This document shows positions 17,157-26,527 of a stretch of DNA of 64,000 nt, piece after piece. A program made the position numbers and the translations under genes. The number at the start of each line of letters is the position of its first letter. Positions within the stretch are counted from its first letter, which is position 1. A model generated the notes under the pieces. The model was not told the DNA's origin. It did no database searches and saw only the letters and a list, made by a program, of their open reading frames with translations. Source of the DNA: Rossellomorea aquimaris (GTDB lineage Bacteria; Bacillota; Bacilli; Bacillales; Bacillaceae_B); NCBI RefSeq assembly GCF_020171925.1, contig NZ_JAIVAR010000004.1, forward strand, positions 124,001-188,000, written 5' to 3'.

Positions 17157-18368
17157 CTAGAAATTTTGCACATTGTTAAACATTTCAAACATCGGCACCA
17201 TGATGGCCGTGACGATGGTCCCGACAAGACCTGCGAGGACGACGATCATGAGCGGCTCGATCAGTGATTTGAGCTGATCGGTCGTGTTCTCCACTTCTTT
17301 TTCATAGAAATCGGCGACCTTCGATAGCATGCCATCGAGTGAGCCGGTTTCCTCCCCGATGGAGATCATGTGGGAGACGAGCGGCGGGATCGCCCAGTGA
17401 TCTTTCATCGGCTCCGTCAGTGATCCGCCGCTTTCAAGAGAATCCCTTGATGCCCTGATCACGCGTGCGATCACTTCATTTTCCACCACCCTCTCGAGGA
17501 TCACCATCGACTGAAGGATGGGAACGGAACTTGAAAATAACGAACTGAAAGTCCTGGTCATCCGTGCAAGAACCGCTTTTTGGATGAGGCTCCCGAAGAC
17601 CGGGATCCGCAAGATCGCATAGTCGAGATAGTATTTCGTTTCTTTCTTTCGCCTGATGAGCGTTATTCCCAAAACAATGAATATGACAAGCAGCGCCAGA
17701 AGATACCAATAGGTTTGCACGATTTCACTGGCTCCGAGCACCACCCTTGTGATCAATGGGAGTTCACTTCCCATATCGGCAAACATATCCACAAACGTTG
17801 GGACGACCGCGAGCAAGAGGAAGATGACGACGCCGATGGAGATGACCCCGACGACAGCGGGATATGACAGGGCGGCAATCACCTTCTGACGGGTGGTATG
17901 CTGCTTTTCAAAATGATCGCCGAGCCGTTCGAGCGTTTCATCCAAACTCCCCGTGGCTTCCCCTGCTTTCAGCATATTGATGAACAGGGGCTCAAAGATT
18001 TTGCGGTGTTTGGCGAAGGCCTCCGACAATGGGTTCCCTTCTTTCAACTCGATCTCTATTTCCGACAGGACCTTTGACAGCGCCTTGCTGCTCGTCTGGG
18101 TCGAAAGGATCCTTGTCGCATCGACAACGGTCACCCCTGCCTTCAATAGTGTTGAAAACTGACGCAGGAAGACGACCATCTGCTGAAGCTTCACAGGGTT
18201 CCCGAGTGTGATCTCCTTTGTCAGCAAGGTTTCCGGAATTTCTTCTGCAGAGATGACGCGGATCCCTTGATTTTTCAGCCTCATCATCGCTTCCTTTTTG
18301 GAAGGTGCGGTAATGACACCACGTTTCCTGCCGCTCCTATCCCTACCTTCATATCGGAACCGTGTCAT
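17157..18368 (-). CDS. PilC/GspF-family inner-membrane platform protein
   Basis: 403 residues, normal for PilC. Two T2SF domains (about 65-190 and 270-395) share the repeat FLRQFSTLLKAGVTVVDA and FSSLFSSSVPILQSM, with membrane segments near 165-190, 215-235 and 370-395. It forms the polytopic platform that the assembly and retraction ATPases act on. The stop lies 104 bases before the pilin gene; the start overlaps the pilT stop by 4 bases. Distinct from ComGB, which should be in a separate comG operon. Confidence 0.93.
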   Translation of the reverse strand: MTRFRYEGRDRSGRKRGVITAPSKKEAMMRLKNQGIRVISAEEIPETLLTKEITLGNPVKLQQMVVFLRQFSTLLKAGVTVVDATRILSTQTSSKALSKVLSEIEIELKEGNPLSEAFAKHRKIFEPLFINMLKAGEATGSLDETLERLGDHFEKQHTTRQKVIAALSYPAVVGVISIGVVIFLLLAVVPTFVDMFADMGSELPLITRVVLGASEIVQTYWYLLALLVIFIVLGITLIRRKKETKYYLDYAILRIPVFGSLIQKAVLARMTRTFSSLFSSSVPILQSMVILERVVENEVIARVIRASRDSLESGGSLTEPMKDHWAIPPLVSHMISIGEETGSLDGMLSKVADFYEKEVENTTDQLKSLIEPLMIVVLAGLVGTIVTAIMVPMFEMFNNVQNF

Positions 18369-19408
18369 AGGGAACCATGCTCCTGCATGAACGGCTGGGC
18401 GACTTCAGCGGAAATGATCCCATTATCGACGTACGATTTGACCGTCGACTGCAGGAGCTCCATCCCCATTGACCTTGAAGTCTGCATCACACTCGGGATC
18501 TGATGGATCTTCTCGGAGCGGATCAGGTTCGCCACCGCTGAATTATTAAGGAGCACCTCGGTTGCGGCCACGCGACCCTGTTTATCAATCGTCGGCAGCA
18601 GCCTCTGTGCGATGATGCCTTGCAGGACGGAAGCAAGCTGGACCCTGATCTGTGATTGCTGGACTGACGGGAATACATCGATGATGCGCTCGATTGTCGA
18701 AACCGCGCTCGATGTATGCAGGGTACCGAGTACAAGGTGCCCGGTCTCGGCCGCCGTGATGGCGGTATGGATCGTCTCGAGGTCGCGCATCTCGCCGACC
18801 AGAATGACATCCGGATCCTGCCTCAAGGCACTCCTGAGTCCGTATGCGAATGACTTTGTATCGAATCCGACTTCCCGCTGGTCGATGATGGATGAACCAT
18901 GCTTATGTAAGTACTCGATCGGATCCTCGAGCGTGATGATATGCTTTCTCATCGTCTGATTCATATATTGGATCATCGCTGCGAGTGTCGTTGATTTCCC
19001 GCTTCCGGTCGGACCCGTGACGAGCACAAGCCCTTGAGGCTTCTCGGCAATTTTCTTCAGCACGCCAGGCAGGGCCAATTCGTCGAGCGTCGGGATTTTC
19101 GTTGGGACGACACGGAGTGCGATGGAGATGCATGATCTCTGGTGGTAGGCATTGACACGAAATCGCGAAACACCTGGAATGGCATAAGAAAGATCAAGCT
19201 CTCCTCGTTCCTTGAATTCCGTCCACATGTCTTCAGGGATGACCGCCTTTGCCATGGATTCTGTATCGGCTGGCTTCAGGACCTCCTGACCGTACCTTTT
19301 CAGATCTCCGTGGATCCGGAAGATCGGGGGAGATCCGACCGTGAGATGGATATCGGATGCTTTTAAATCAAATGCCGCCCGTAATAATTGGTTGATGCGT
19401 TCTTTCAT
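18365..19408 (-). CDS. pilT: PilT, pilus retraction ATPase
   Basis: 347 residues from the ATG at 19406-19408, with AAGGTGG 5 bases upstream. A cytoplasmic hexameric ATPase. Walker A GPTGSGKS at 132-139, the Asp box ITLEDPIEYLHKHGSSIIDQ, Walker B DPDVILVGEMRD and the His box GHLVLGTLHTSSA are all intact. The PilT-specific C-terminal helix (AIRNLIRE in proteobacteria) appears here as VANLIRSEKIHQI. It is absent from the B. subtilis ComG system, so its presence predicts active pilus retraction (twitching or DNA pulling). Confidence 0.95.
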   Translation of the reverse strand: MKERINQLLRAAFDLKASDIHLTVGSPPIFRIHGDLKRYGQEVLKPADTESMAKAVIPEDMWTEFKERGELDLSYAIPGVSRFRVNAYHQRSCISIALRVVPTKIPTLDELALPGVLKKIAEKPQGLVLVTGPTGSGKSTTLAAMIQYMNQTMRKHIITLEDPIEYLHKHGSSIIDQREVGFDTKSFAYGLRSALRQDPDVILVGEMRDLETIHTAITAAETGHLVLGTLHTSSAVSTIERIIDVFPSVQQSQIRVQLASVLQGIIAQRLLPTIDKQGRVAATEVLLNNSAVANLIRSEKIHQIPSVMQTSRSMGMELLQSTVKSYVDNGIISAEVAQPFMQEHGSL

Positions 19409-19422
19409 ATTGTCCACCTTCT

Positions 19423-21081
19423 TTACTCGATTGCAACCCGGAGGATTTCCTCTGTCGTGGTGATTCCCTGCTTCACTTTTAGCAAACCATCATCCAATAG
19501 GAAGATGGTTTTAGATTTATATGCCGCTTCCCGCAAGGTAGAAAGGGGTTCATTATTCATGATGATCTTCTTCATTTCATCATTGATGACGAGTACCTCG
19601 TGGATTGCGAGCCTTCCTTTATATCCCGTCATGTTGCAGGCAGCACAGCCTTTTCCCCGACTGACTTTATCAATCGTCAATCCCCTTCGCTTGAAGATGT
19701 CGATCTCCCTTTTGGTAGGGGCTTCTTCCTCAACACAGTCCCTGCACACTTTCCTCACGAGCCTCTGTGCGACGATTCCACTTAAGGACGTTGCCACGAG
19801 GAACGGTTCGACACCCATATCAATCAAACGGGTGACCGTCGTCAGGGAATCATTCGTATGGATCGTGCTTAATACTAAATGCCCTGTCAGGGAAGCCCTT
19901 ATTGCCACTTCAACCGTTTCCTTATCCCGGATTTCACCGACCATGATGATATTCGGGTCTTGTCGGAGGATTGAGCGCAAGCCTTTTGCAAAAGTCAATC
20001 CGACATTGGCATTCACTTGGATCTGGTTGATCCCTTCAAGCTGATACTCGACGGGATCTTCGACGGTGATGATATTCACTTCTTCACTATTGAGCTTATT
20101 CAACGCCGCATAAAGCGTGGAAGATTTCCCCGATCCGGTCGGCCCCGTGATGAGTACGATGCCCGTCGGACGGTCGATCAGGGATTGAAATCGTTTCATG
20201 TTCAACGTGTTGAACCCGAGCTGCCCGAGGTCGTTGAGCGATGAGCTCAAATCCAGGATCCTGAGTACCATCTTCTCCCCATAAATCGTCGGCAGAGTGG
20301 ATACCCTGAGATCCACCGGCCGGAAATCGATGTTGGTCTTAATGCGCCCATCCTGGGGGACTCTGTGCTCCGTGATATCCAGCTGTGACATAATCTTGAT
20401 CCTCGCTGTCAGCATGCCCTGCATATGTTTCGGGATCGCCCGTTCTGTACGGAGGATGCCGTCCACGCGGTACCTTATGAGCACCCTGGTTTCCTGAGGA
20501 TCGATATGGATGTCACTGGCCTTCTGTGTTACCGCATTCGATAAGATCTGGTTGACGAGCCTCGCAATCGGGGAGTCCTGGTCCAGATTGGTCTCATCTT
20601 GTTCGGCCTGGGATTCTTTCCCCAAGGCGTTCAGTTCCTCAAAACTTTCATCCATATCGTAGTATTTATTGATCGACCTAAGGATGTCATCTTTGGTGGC
20701 AATCGCTGTTTCAATGAAAAAGCCCGTCGATAGACGGAGATCCTCTATCACATAGAAGTCCATCGGATCGGCCATGGCGACAAATAATTTGTCTCCTTCC
20801 TTTTTCAATGGAATGATCAAGTTACGCTTCGCCACATCCTTCGGGATCAAGTGAAATAGATTATGATCGAATGGATATCGAAACAAGCTTACATGTGGGA
20901 TGCCGAGCTGAAACTCGAGCACCTCGATCAATTGCTGTTCCGTGATGTATCCCTTTTGAAGGATGGCATCCCCGAGCTTTTGATCTTTGCTTTTCTCTTT
21001 CAGGGCTTGCTGAAGCTTTTCCTCTGTCAAAAGGCCGGCCTCAACTAATAAATCACCCAATCGTTTTCGTTCTTGTGCCAT
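19423..21081 (-). CDS. pilB: PilB, pilus assembly ATPase with MshEN-like N terminus
   Basis: 552 residues from the ATG at 21079-21081 (GGGGTGG 6 bases upstream). The N-terminal 60 residues hold two tandem copies of the MshEN pattern: RLGDLLVEAGLLTEEKL (from residue 7) and KLGDAILQKGYITEQQL (from residue 35), each ending in a leucine-rich turn. In MshE-type ATPases these motifs bind c-di-GMP. The ATPase core has Walker A GPTGSGKS (313-320), the Asp and His boxes, and a zinc-binding tetracysteine (CRDC and CAAC, about 450-480). It powers pilus extension. Followed after 14 bases by pilT. Confidence 0.95.
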   Translation of the reverse strand: MAQERKRLGDLLVEAGLLTEEKLQQALKEKSKDQKLGDAILQKGYITEQQLIEVLEFQLGIPHVSLFRYPFDHNLFHLIPKDVAKRNLIIPLKKEGDKLFVAMADPMDFYVIEDLRLSTGFFIETAIATKDDILRSINKYYDMDESFEELNALGKESQAEQDETNLDQDSPIARLVNQILSNAVTQKASDIHIDPQETRVLIRYRVDGILRTERAIPKHMQGMLTARIKIMSQLDITEHRVPQDGRIKTNIDFRPVDLRVSTLPTIYGEKMVLRILDLSSSLNDLGQLGFNTLNMKRFQSLIDRPTGIVLITGPTGSGKSSTLYAALNKLNSEEVNIITVEDPVEYQLEGINQIQVNANVGLTFAKGLRSILRQDPNIIMVGEIRDKETVEVAIRASLTGHLVLSTIHTNDSLTTVTRLIDMGVEPFLVATSLSGIVAQRLVRKVCRDCVEEEAPTKREIDIFKRRGLTIDKVSRGKGCAACNMTGYKGRLAIHEVLVINDEMKKIIMNNEPLSTLREAAYKSKTIFLLDDGLLKVKQGITTTEEILRVAIE

Positions 21082-21106
21082 GCTAATCCACCCCATTTTA
21101 CAGCTA

Positions 21107-22450
21107 TTACTTCATTTCGAGATCCGGCTTGTCCTCACTTGAAGGGGCAACAGGCTCCGCACTGTCCGGTTCCTTTCGTCCCGCTCCTTCTTCTACATCT
21201 CCGTTCCCCTCACTGACGTCATCCGATTCTTCTGCGGTTTCATCTGTTGTGGAGGGATCTGGTGCATTCACCTCTTCCGTTTCCGGTGTTCCCGCTGTAT
21301 TTTCACCCGACTGAGCCTGCTGGCTATTCAGGTAATCGGAGAGACTCACGAGCTCTTCCCGGTGTACAGGAGGATAATAATCCCGCGAAATCATCTCCTG
21401 TTTCAGTACCCTACCATCTGAATCCACCATACTCCTCCACACTTCAACCTGGACGCCGTCCTTACCCTCGGTCTTGATTTTCACTTGTCCTGAGGTGACA
21501 TATGGCGTATATTGTTTGATCACCCTATGCTTCACTGGTTGCTTTTCCCCTAGGGATAACTCCACCCCATAAGGGAGTTCCTCACCTTCTAGCACGAACC
21601 GAAGACGGTCGCCAACCATTTCCAAGTGGAGCTTGTACGATGTATCATCAGGGTTCACAAATACGAAATCCTGAAGGTGTTCCCGGTCTACCCTTGCTTC
21701 AAAACCAAGTTTTGCATATTCAGGAAGTGTAGTGCCATGATGCCTCTGTATGACCTGTAGTCCGGATTGAAGGACCAATTTATATAACCCTGTTGAAATG
21801 ATGCTCAGTTCGTCATTTGTCATTGACGTCATCTGTTGATTCTCCGTAAAGTTCAGGATTGAAAAGGACGATAGGGGCTCTATGACAATTTCAGGGACTG
21901 AAGATAGAAACTCCTGCAGTTCAGGGGTCCGGGCGACCGAGCTGATTTCATGTTCAGCGAGTATCGTCACGCCCTCTTTTCTTTCCAAGTAGTCTACGAG
22001 TGCAAATTCCTTCTCTTCCATATTCAATTTGGATGCCTGCTCCATGAGCTCGTTCTTCAAGTTATGTATCTGTATCCGATCGGCTTCGATGCCAAGGGAA
22101 GTGACTGTCTCGAGAAGCTTTTTTTCGTCCACTGCGAGAAGCAGCGGCGCATCTTCACCATCGGTTGATCCTATCATGGTTCCCTCGACATCGAATTGAA
22201 ACACGTCTGAAGGGATATGTTCTTTCCGGTCAATGTAGGTGACAAACAGCTTCTGTCCCTTCTCCCACACCTCGATTTGCTGTTGAAGATCAGTTGCATT
22301 GGAAATTTTCATGCCGGCCACCATTGCATCACTTGGAGAAACGGAATGAAAGAATCGATCATACCAATAGGACCCTACGTAAGCAGAACCGAAGAGATAT
22401 GCCGTGCATAGGACTAAGAAAACGGTACTGGAATATGATGACTTCTTCAA
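21107..22450 (-). CDS. VanW-like secreted/membrane protein with G5-like region
   Basis: 447 residues. One N-terminal membrane segment (about 9-27) leaves the rest outside. Residues about 195-300 (STGLYKLVLQSGLQVIQRH and LPEYAKLGFEARV) match the VanW domain, and about 310-350 (YTPYVTSGQVKIKTEGKDG) resembles a G5 domain. The C terminus is a low-complexity acidic Ser/Glu/Pro tail (about 380-447). VanW proteins are linked to the cell wall, but their biochemical role is unknown. It lies 25 bases upstream of pilB in the pilus operon, so a role in passing the pilus through the wall is possible. The domain match is from memory of the family. Confidence 0.75.
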   Translation of the reverse strand: MKKSSYSSTVFLVLCTAYLFGSAYVGSYWYDRFFHSVSPSDAMVAGMKISNATDLQQQIEVWEKGQKLFVTYIDRKEHIPSDVFQFDVEGTMIGSTDGEDAPLLLAVDEKKLLETVTSLGIEADRIQIHNLKNELMEQASKLNMEEKEFALVDYLERKEGVTILAEHEISSVARTPELQEFLSSVPEIVIEPLSSFSILNFTENQQMTSMTNDELSIISTGLYKLVLQSGLQVIQRHHGTTLPEYAKLGFEARVDREHLQDFVFVNPDDTSYKLHLEMVGDRLRFVLEGEELPYGVELSLGEKQPVKHRVIKQYTPYVTSGQVKIKTEGKDGVQVEVWRSMVDSDGRVLKQEMISRDYYPPVHREELVSLSDYLNSQQAQSGENTAGTPETEEVNAPDPSTTDETAEESDDVSEGNGDVEEGAGRKEPDSAEPVAPSSEDKPDLEMK

Positions 22451-22472
22451 CGCGGGAACCTCCTGTCTGACT

Positions 22473-23093
22473 TCATTTCAACTCATTTCTTCCGGCAAAC
22501 AACCGGTTGTACTCTTCTTCCTCATCCTGGATGGTGGACGACTCACTGTCTTCAATATGGGCCTCGAGAACGGGGATTTCCACTTCACCCCTATATCCTT
22601 CTGGATCACGTACAGCAAGTGATTCTTCTTCATTCGAAATTATCCCTTGTTCATCCACTAAGTCTAGCTCTTCTATATAGTCATTTTGACCTACCTCAAC
22701 ATGGTCGTCTTCTGACTCAGTCATAAGCCCAATCTCGGGATCATCTACTGCAACAGTTTCGTGATCATCTTGTTCAAAAGGCAATTCGTTCTTGTCGATA
22801 GGATGATGCAAGGCGGCGGGAGGATCTTTTTCTGGCTGAAGGACGGTGCTGACAGGCATGACGGGCGAGACTCTTGATTCGACGAAGTATGAAATCAATC
22901 CAACAATCAAAAGCAGGATGATCAGTACACTTGATACTGGCAGAAACTCGGTGCTTGCCAAAGCCAGGATCGCAACAAGAAAAGATAAGAAGGCGAGAAT
23001 GATTCTATGTTTAAAAGACATCTTCATTGGGATCAGCGCCAAAATGGGCAGCAAGAAGACAAATGCTGCTGCGGCGATTAGATATTGGGTCAT
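22473..23093 (-). CDS. Small membrane protein with acidic tail, unknown function
   Basis: 206 residues from the ATG at 23091-23093, chosen for the AGGAGG site 5 bases upstream. Two or three hydrophobic segments occupy the first 80 residues (ending VLIILLLIVGLISYFV), followed by a cytoplasmic or external tail extremely rich in Asp and Glu (about 100-206). I do not recognise a family. It is the first gene of the pilus operon, 22 bases before the VanW-like gene, so a link with pilus assembly or control is plausible but inferred only from position. Confidence 0.7.
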   Translation of the reverse strand: MTQYLIAAAAFVFLLPILALIPMKMSFKHRIILAFLSFLVAILALASTEFLPVSSVLIILLLIVGLISYFVESRVSPVMPVSTVLQPEKDPPAALHHPIDKNELPFEQDDHETVAVDDPEIGLMTESEDDHVEVGQNDYIEELDLVDEQGIISNEEESLAVRDPEGYRGEVEIPVLEAHIEDSESSTIQDEEEEYNRLFAGRNELK

Positions 23094-23272
23094 CACTACC
23101 TCCTGATTCCGACTGATATCGCTAGTAAAATACAAATTTCTACTATTACTATTCTATTACAAAAGGCGGTGAATTGAAACATTGCGAACATATTAAATAT
23201 AAATTATGTCATTTATGCGAAAGAATCCCTCTTCTTGTTTGCTGACACCTCTTGCAAGTAATGTACACTAAA

Positions 23273-23298
23273 AAACACCTTCATCCCAGAAGGTGTTT
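23273..23298 (-). terminator. Terminator after the diguanylate cyclase gene
   Basis: Arms aaacacct(t) / (a)aggtgttt; on the minus strand TTTTTTAGTG follows. It separates the cyclase gene from the pilus operon. Confidence 0.88.
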
Positions 23299-23303
23299 TC
23301 AGC

Positions 23304-25016
23304 TTATTTCACATATTTTGCCACACGATTCCGCCCTGCTTGCTTTGCACCGGTGTAAAGTGCCCTGTCGGCATGTCTGATCAACGTCATTGTGTCATCT
23401 GCATCTTCAGGAGCCGACGATACCCCGATACTTGCCGTAATTCTCACCATCAGCTTCCTATTTGAAGCCTGAAGCGAATCATGCAGTACAAATGGCCGAT
23501 TGGCGATTGCCTTCCTGACGCGTTCCGCAAGCATCATCGCTTCAGGCCTTTCAGTATCGGGAAGGAGGATGACAAATTCCTCTCCTCCGTATCTCGCAAC
23601 CGTACCCTTTGAACCAATGAGCTTGCATAATCTGTCGGCAAGCTCAACCAGGATCTCATTTCCGCTCTGGTGACCGTAATTATCATTGATGACCTTGAAG
23701 TGATCAAGATCCAGCATGATCAAGGATAAAGAAGTCCTGCCTCCACGTTCGAGCTCGTTGAATTCGAGCGACAGCATATCTTCAAAGTATCGATAATTAT
23801 ACAGGTTGGTAAGCGCGCAGCGTTCGCTGTTCTTCTTCGTTTTTTCATGATGCCTCGCATTCTCGATGGCAACCCCGAAATAAGAACATAGGATTTCCAC
23901 GATCATCAACTGGAACTTTTCATATGCACGCTTCTTCGATGACGCCAAAAGAAGGATCCCCCGGACCTTTTGACTCCTTACAATCGGGACACAAAGGATA
24001 CTTTCAACTCCAGGCGGCATATAACCATCGGCCAGTGTGGCCCATTCAGAACGCGAATCATAGATCACCGATCGTCCTGACTTCCATACCCTGCCGCTAA
24101 TGCCTTTCCCTTTTTTCAATACAGGGAATCGATCCAAGTCCTTCCCTTTGCTTTCGACTCGTCTCAGAAGGACAAGCTCATCCCCCTTGCAGTCAAGTAT
24201 GTAAGCATGTTCCACTGGAAGGGTCTCGATGATTTTCTCGAGGAAGATATCGAGAACTTCATCCACTTTCAGGCTTTCGGTCAGCTGATGTCCGATTTCA
24301 CCTGCTTTTTGCAGGTATTCATTGATTTTTTCGGATGAATTATACATCTTTAACATAAGCGATAGGCTGATGAACGGGATCCCGATCAATAACGATGCAT
24401 ACGGTCCGATTTGAAAGGTAAGGAAATAAAGCGAAAGCGACATCGGGAACATGATCATATTCGAGATGAAATCCCAAATAAAGTCCTTCGTGTAGAACCT
24501 GGTCTCGCTCACAACGAAATAACGCTGATACGCTAGCAGTAAATATGCATTGATCATGATGGATGCCACCTGGTAGCTCAGGGCGGCAGGCAGGATGTCC
24601 CCGATTTTCTCCGCTCCGATTTCCCCTCCGACGAGGAAATAAACCAATCCACTCGATACTGATACGAGAAAAAACATCAGTGAGTTCAAAGGGATCCTAT
24701 GCCAATCCGATTTTGACACCTTGATCCTGAAGAGGAGAGGGATGATCGAAAATTGCATCAACACAATCTCAACAAACAATCCATATTTCAAGAACCCCAC
24801 GAGGGTCACCCATTGGATGAAGAAGATGGTGGCTCCATTGATGACGATCGGCATGAGCGGGATGAGTGCTGCAAACAAGATGAGTGCCAGCAATTCCCAG
24901 CCGTGTCCTGCCACATTTTGAGGAGGATAGAATTGATAAGTAAAATATAGGCCAGCCGGCACGACGGCGAGCCAGGCATATAATAACGTAAATTTCTTCC
25001 TGCGTGAAAGCTGCAT
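23304..25016 (-). CDS. Membrane GAF-GGDEF diguanylate cyclase
   Basis: 570 residues. Six or so N-terminal membrane segments (about 10-225) precede a GAF domain (about 245-390, GKGISGRVWKSGRSV) and a C-terminal GGDEF domain. The active loop is GGEEF at 477-481 with SLIMLDLDHFKVINDNYGH upstream, so it should make c-di-GMP. The product-inhibition I-site (Arg-x-x-Asp five residues before the loop) is absent: both key positions (468 and 471) are Gly. It lies upstream of the pilus operon, in the same direction but behind its own terminator. The signal sensed by the GAF or membrane domain is unknown. Confidence 0.93.
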   Translation of the reverse strand: MQLSRRKKFTLLYAWLAVVPAGLYFTYQFYPPQNVAGHGWELLALILFAALIPLMPIVINGATIFFIQWVTLVGFLKYGLFVEIVLMQFSIIPLLFRIKVSKSDWHRIPLNSLMFFLVSVSSGLVYFLVGGEIGAEKIGDILPAALSYQVASIMINAYLLLAYQRYFVVSETRFYTKDFIWDFISNMIMFPMSLSLYFLTFQIGPYASLLIGIPFISLSLMLKMYNSSEKINEYLQKAGEIGHQLTESLKVDEVLDIFLEKIIETLPVEHAYILDCKGDELVLLRRVESKGKDLDRFPVLKKGKGISGRVWKSGRSVIYDSRSEWATLADGYMPPGVESILCVPIVRSQKVRGILLLASSKKRAYEKFQLMIVEILCSYFGVAIENARHHEKTKKNSERCALTNLYNYRYFEDMLSLEFNELERGGRTSLSLIMLDLDHFKVINDNYGHQSGNEILVELADRLCKLIGSKGTVARYGGEEFVILLPDTERPEAMMLAERVRKAIANRPFVLHDSLQASNRKLMVRITASIGVSSAPEDADDTMTLIRHADRALYTGAKQAGRNRVAKYVK

Positions 25017-25111
25017 TTCTATCCCCCTTCAATAGCAATGGATAAATGAGATTCTCTCATAGTTAAATAGTCACAAGTTTAAGAATATTTTATCAGAGCG
25101 ACGGATTAAAG

Positions 25112-26425
25112 TCACTTATTTTTTCTGGAATTTTCTAACTTTTCTACTAGATACGGCTTCACTTCTGAAAGAAAATAAAGCGAGCCCGTGATGAACAATG
25201 TTTCATTCTCTTCCATACCGTCCAATTTATCTTCTATATATCGCTTCCAATCGCTTGCTTCCCCTTTACGTGGGTGATTGGATAGGGAAAGCAGCTCGTC
25301 AGACCCCGCCGCTCTTGGAAACGAAAACGTGGTGAACACGATGCTCGATGCCGGTTCTTCAAGTAATGAAATCATATTCTTCAGTTCCTTATCCTTTAGC
25401 GCCGAGAACAGGATGGTCACTTTATCGGTCGGGAATCGTTCGTGGATCGACTTTACAAGTGCACGTATCCCTTCCGGATTATGGGCTCCATCGAGGATGA
25501 CCGTGGGATTCACGTTGACCATCTCCATCCTTCCCGGCCAGAAGGCACTCTTCAAGCCTGTTTGGAGATGGGTTTCCGTATAGGAAATCTCATTCAGATC
25601 ACGCAGGCATTCGACTGTCTTCAAAGCAAGCGCCGCGTTTTGAACCTGATGTTCGCCCATCATGGTGATTTCATAGGTGCCTTCGTTAGTCTGTGATTGA
25701 AATTGGAATCGCTCCCCTCTTTCCAATACCATCAGACGCTGTGCACCAAAGTCCCTGCCCGCTTGATAGAACTTACTCCCTCTTTCCGCCGCTGTCCTCA
25801 TCAACACCTCTTTCGCTTCCCTTTGAGTGGCACCGGAGACAACAGGAACTCCCTGCTTTATGATCCCTGCCTTCTCATAGGAGATCTCTTCAATCGTATC
25901 GCCTAAAAATTGCATATGATCCATGCCGATACTTGTGATGACTGAAACAAGGGGGGTGATGACATTAGTTGAATCGAGCCTTCCCCCAAGTCCAACTTCA
26001 TAGAGGACAAAGTCGGGCTTGATCTCGGCAAAATACATCATGCTCATCGCAGTGATGACTTCAAATTCTGACGGTTCCCCCCATTCGCTATCCTTCATCC
26101 CTTCAGCAATCGGCTTTATGAGCGCTACGAGGGAAAGAAGTTCTTCATCGGGTATGGGGTGTCCGTTCAAGGATATCCTTTCATTGAATCGTTCAAAATA
26201 GGGGGAGGTAAAGGTACCGATCGTATATCCTGCCTCTTGAAGGATATTACGCAAAAAGGTGACCGTCGACCCCTTCCCATTCGTCCCCCCGATGTGGACG
26301 GATTTTATTTTATCCTGGGGATTATCCAAGGCATCCAACAGGTGTTTCATCCGTTCAAGACCCGGTTTGATCCCGAGCCTTAGCCTTGCATGAATCCACT
26401 CTACCGCTTCTTCATATGTATTCAT
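25112..26425 (-). CDS. folC: Folylpolyglutamate / dihydrofolate synthase
   Basis: 437 residues, Mur-ligase fold. Adds glutamate residues to tetrahydrofolate and may also make dihydrofolate from dihydropteroate. The P-loop SVHIGGTNGKGSTVTFLRN is near residue 45, and the central domain has GLGGRLDSTNVITP and GMDHMQFLGDT. It lies just downstream of valS with about 100 bases between, the B. subtilis order (comC-folC-valS on one strand). Confidence 0.96.
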   Translation of the reverse strand: MNTYEEAVEWIHARLRLGIKPGLERMKHLLDALDNPQDKIKSVHIGGTNGKGSTVTFLRNILQEAGYTIGTFTSPYFERFNERISLNGHPIPDEELLSLVALIKPIAEGMKDSEWGEPSEFEVITAMSMMYFAEIKPDFVLYEVGLGGRLDSTNVITPLVSVITSIGMDHMQFLGDTIEEISYEKAGIIKQGVPVVSGATQREAKEVLMRTAAERGSKFYQAGRDFGAQRLMVLERGERFQFQSQTNEGTYEITMMGEHQVQNAALALKTVECLRDLNEISYTETHLQTGLKSAFWPGRMEMVNVNPTVILDGAHNPEGIRALVKSIHERFPTDKVTILFSALKDKELKNMISLLEEPASSIVFTTFSFPRAAGSDELLSLSNHPRKGEASDWKRYIEDKLDGMEENETLFITGSLYFLSEVKPYLVEKLENSRKNK

Positions 26426-26442
26426 CCTTCATCACTCCCATC

Positions 26443-26490
26443 AAAAAAAGCCTGGAAGGGAGCCCCGCTGCTTCAGGGTGGTCCCCCTTT
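26443..26490 (-). terminator. Probable terminator after valS
   Basis: Minus strand GC-rich imperfect hairpin (AAGGGGGaccaccc / ggggctCCCTTCC) followed by AGGCTTTTTTTGATG. Stem pairing is interrupted. It would reduce readthrough from valS into folC. Confidence 0.5.
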
Positions 26491-26527
26491 ACCAGTAGAC
26501 TCCTTCTCCAAGCCTTATCCTTTTTTC

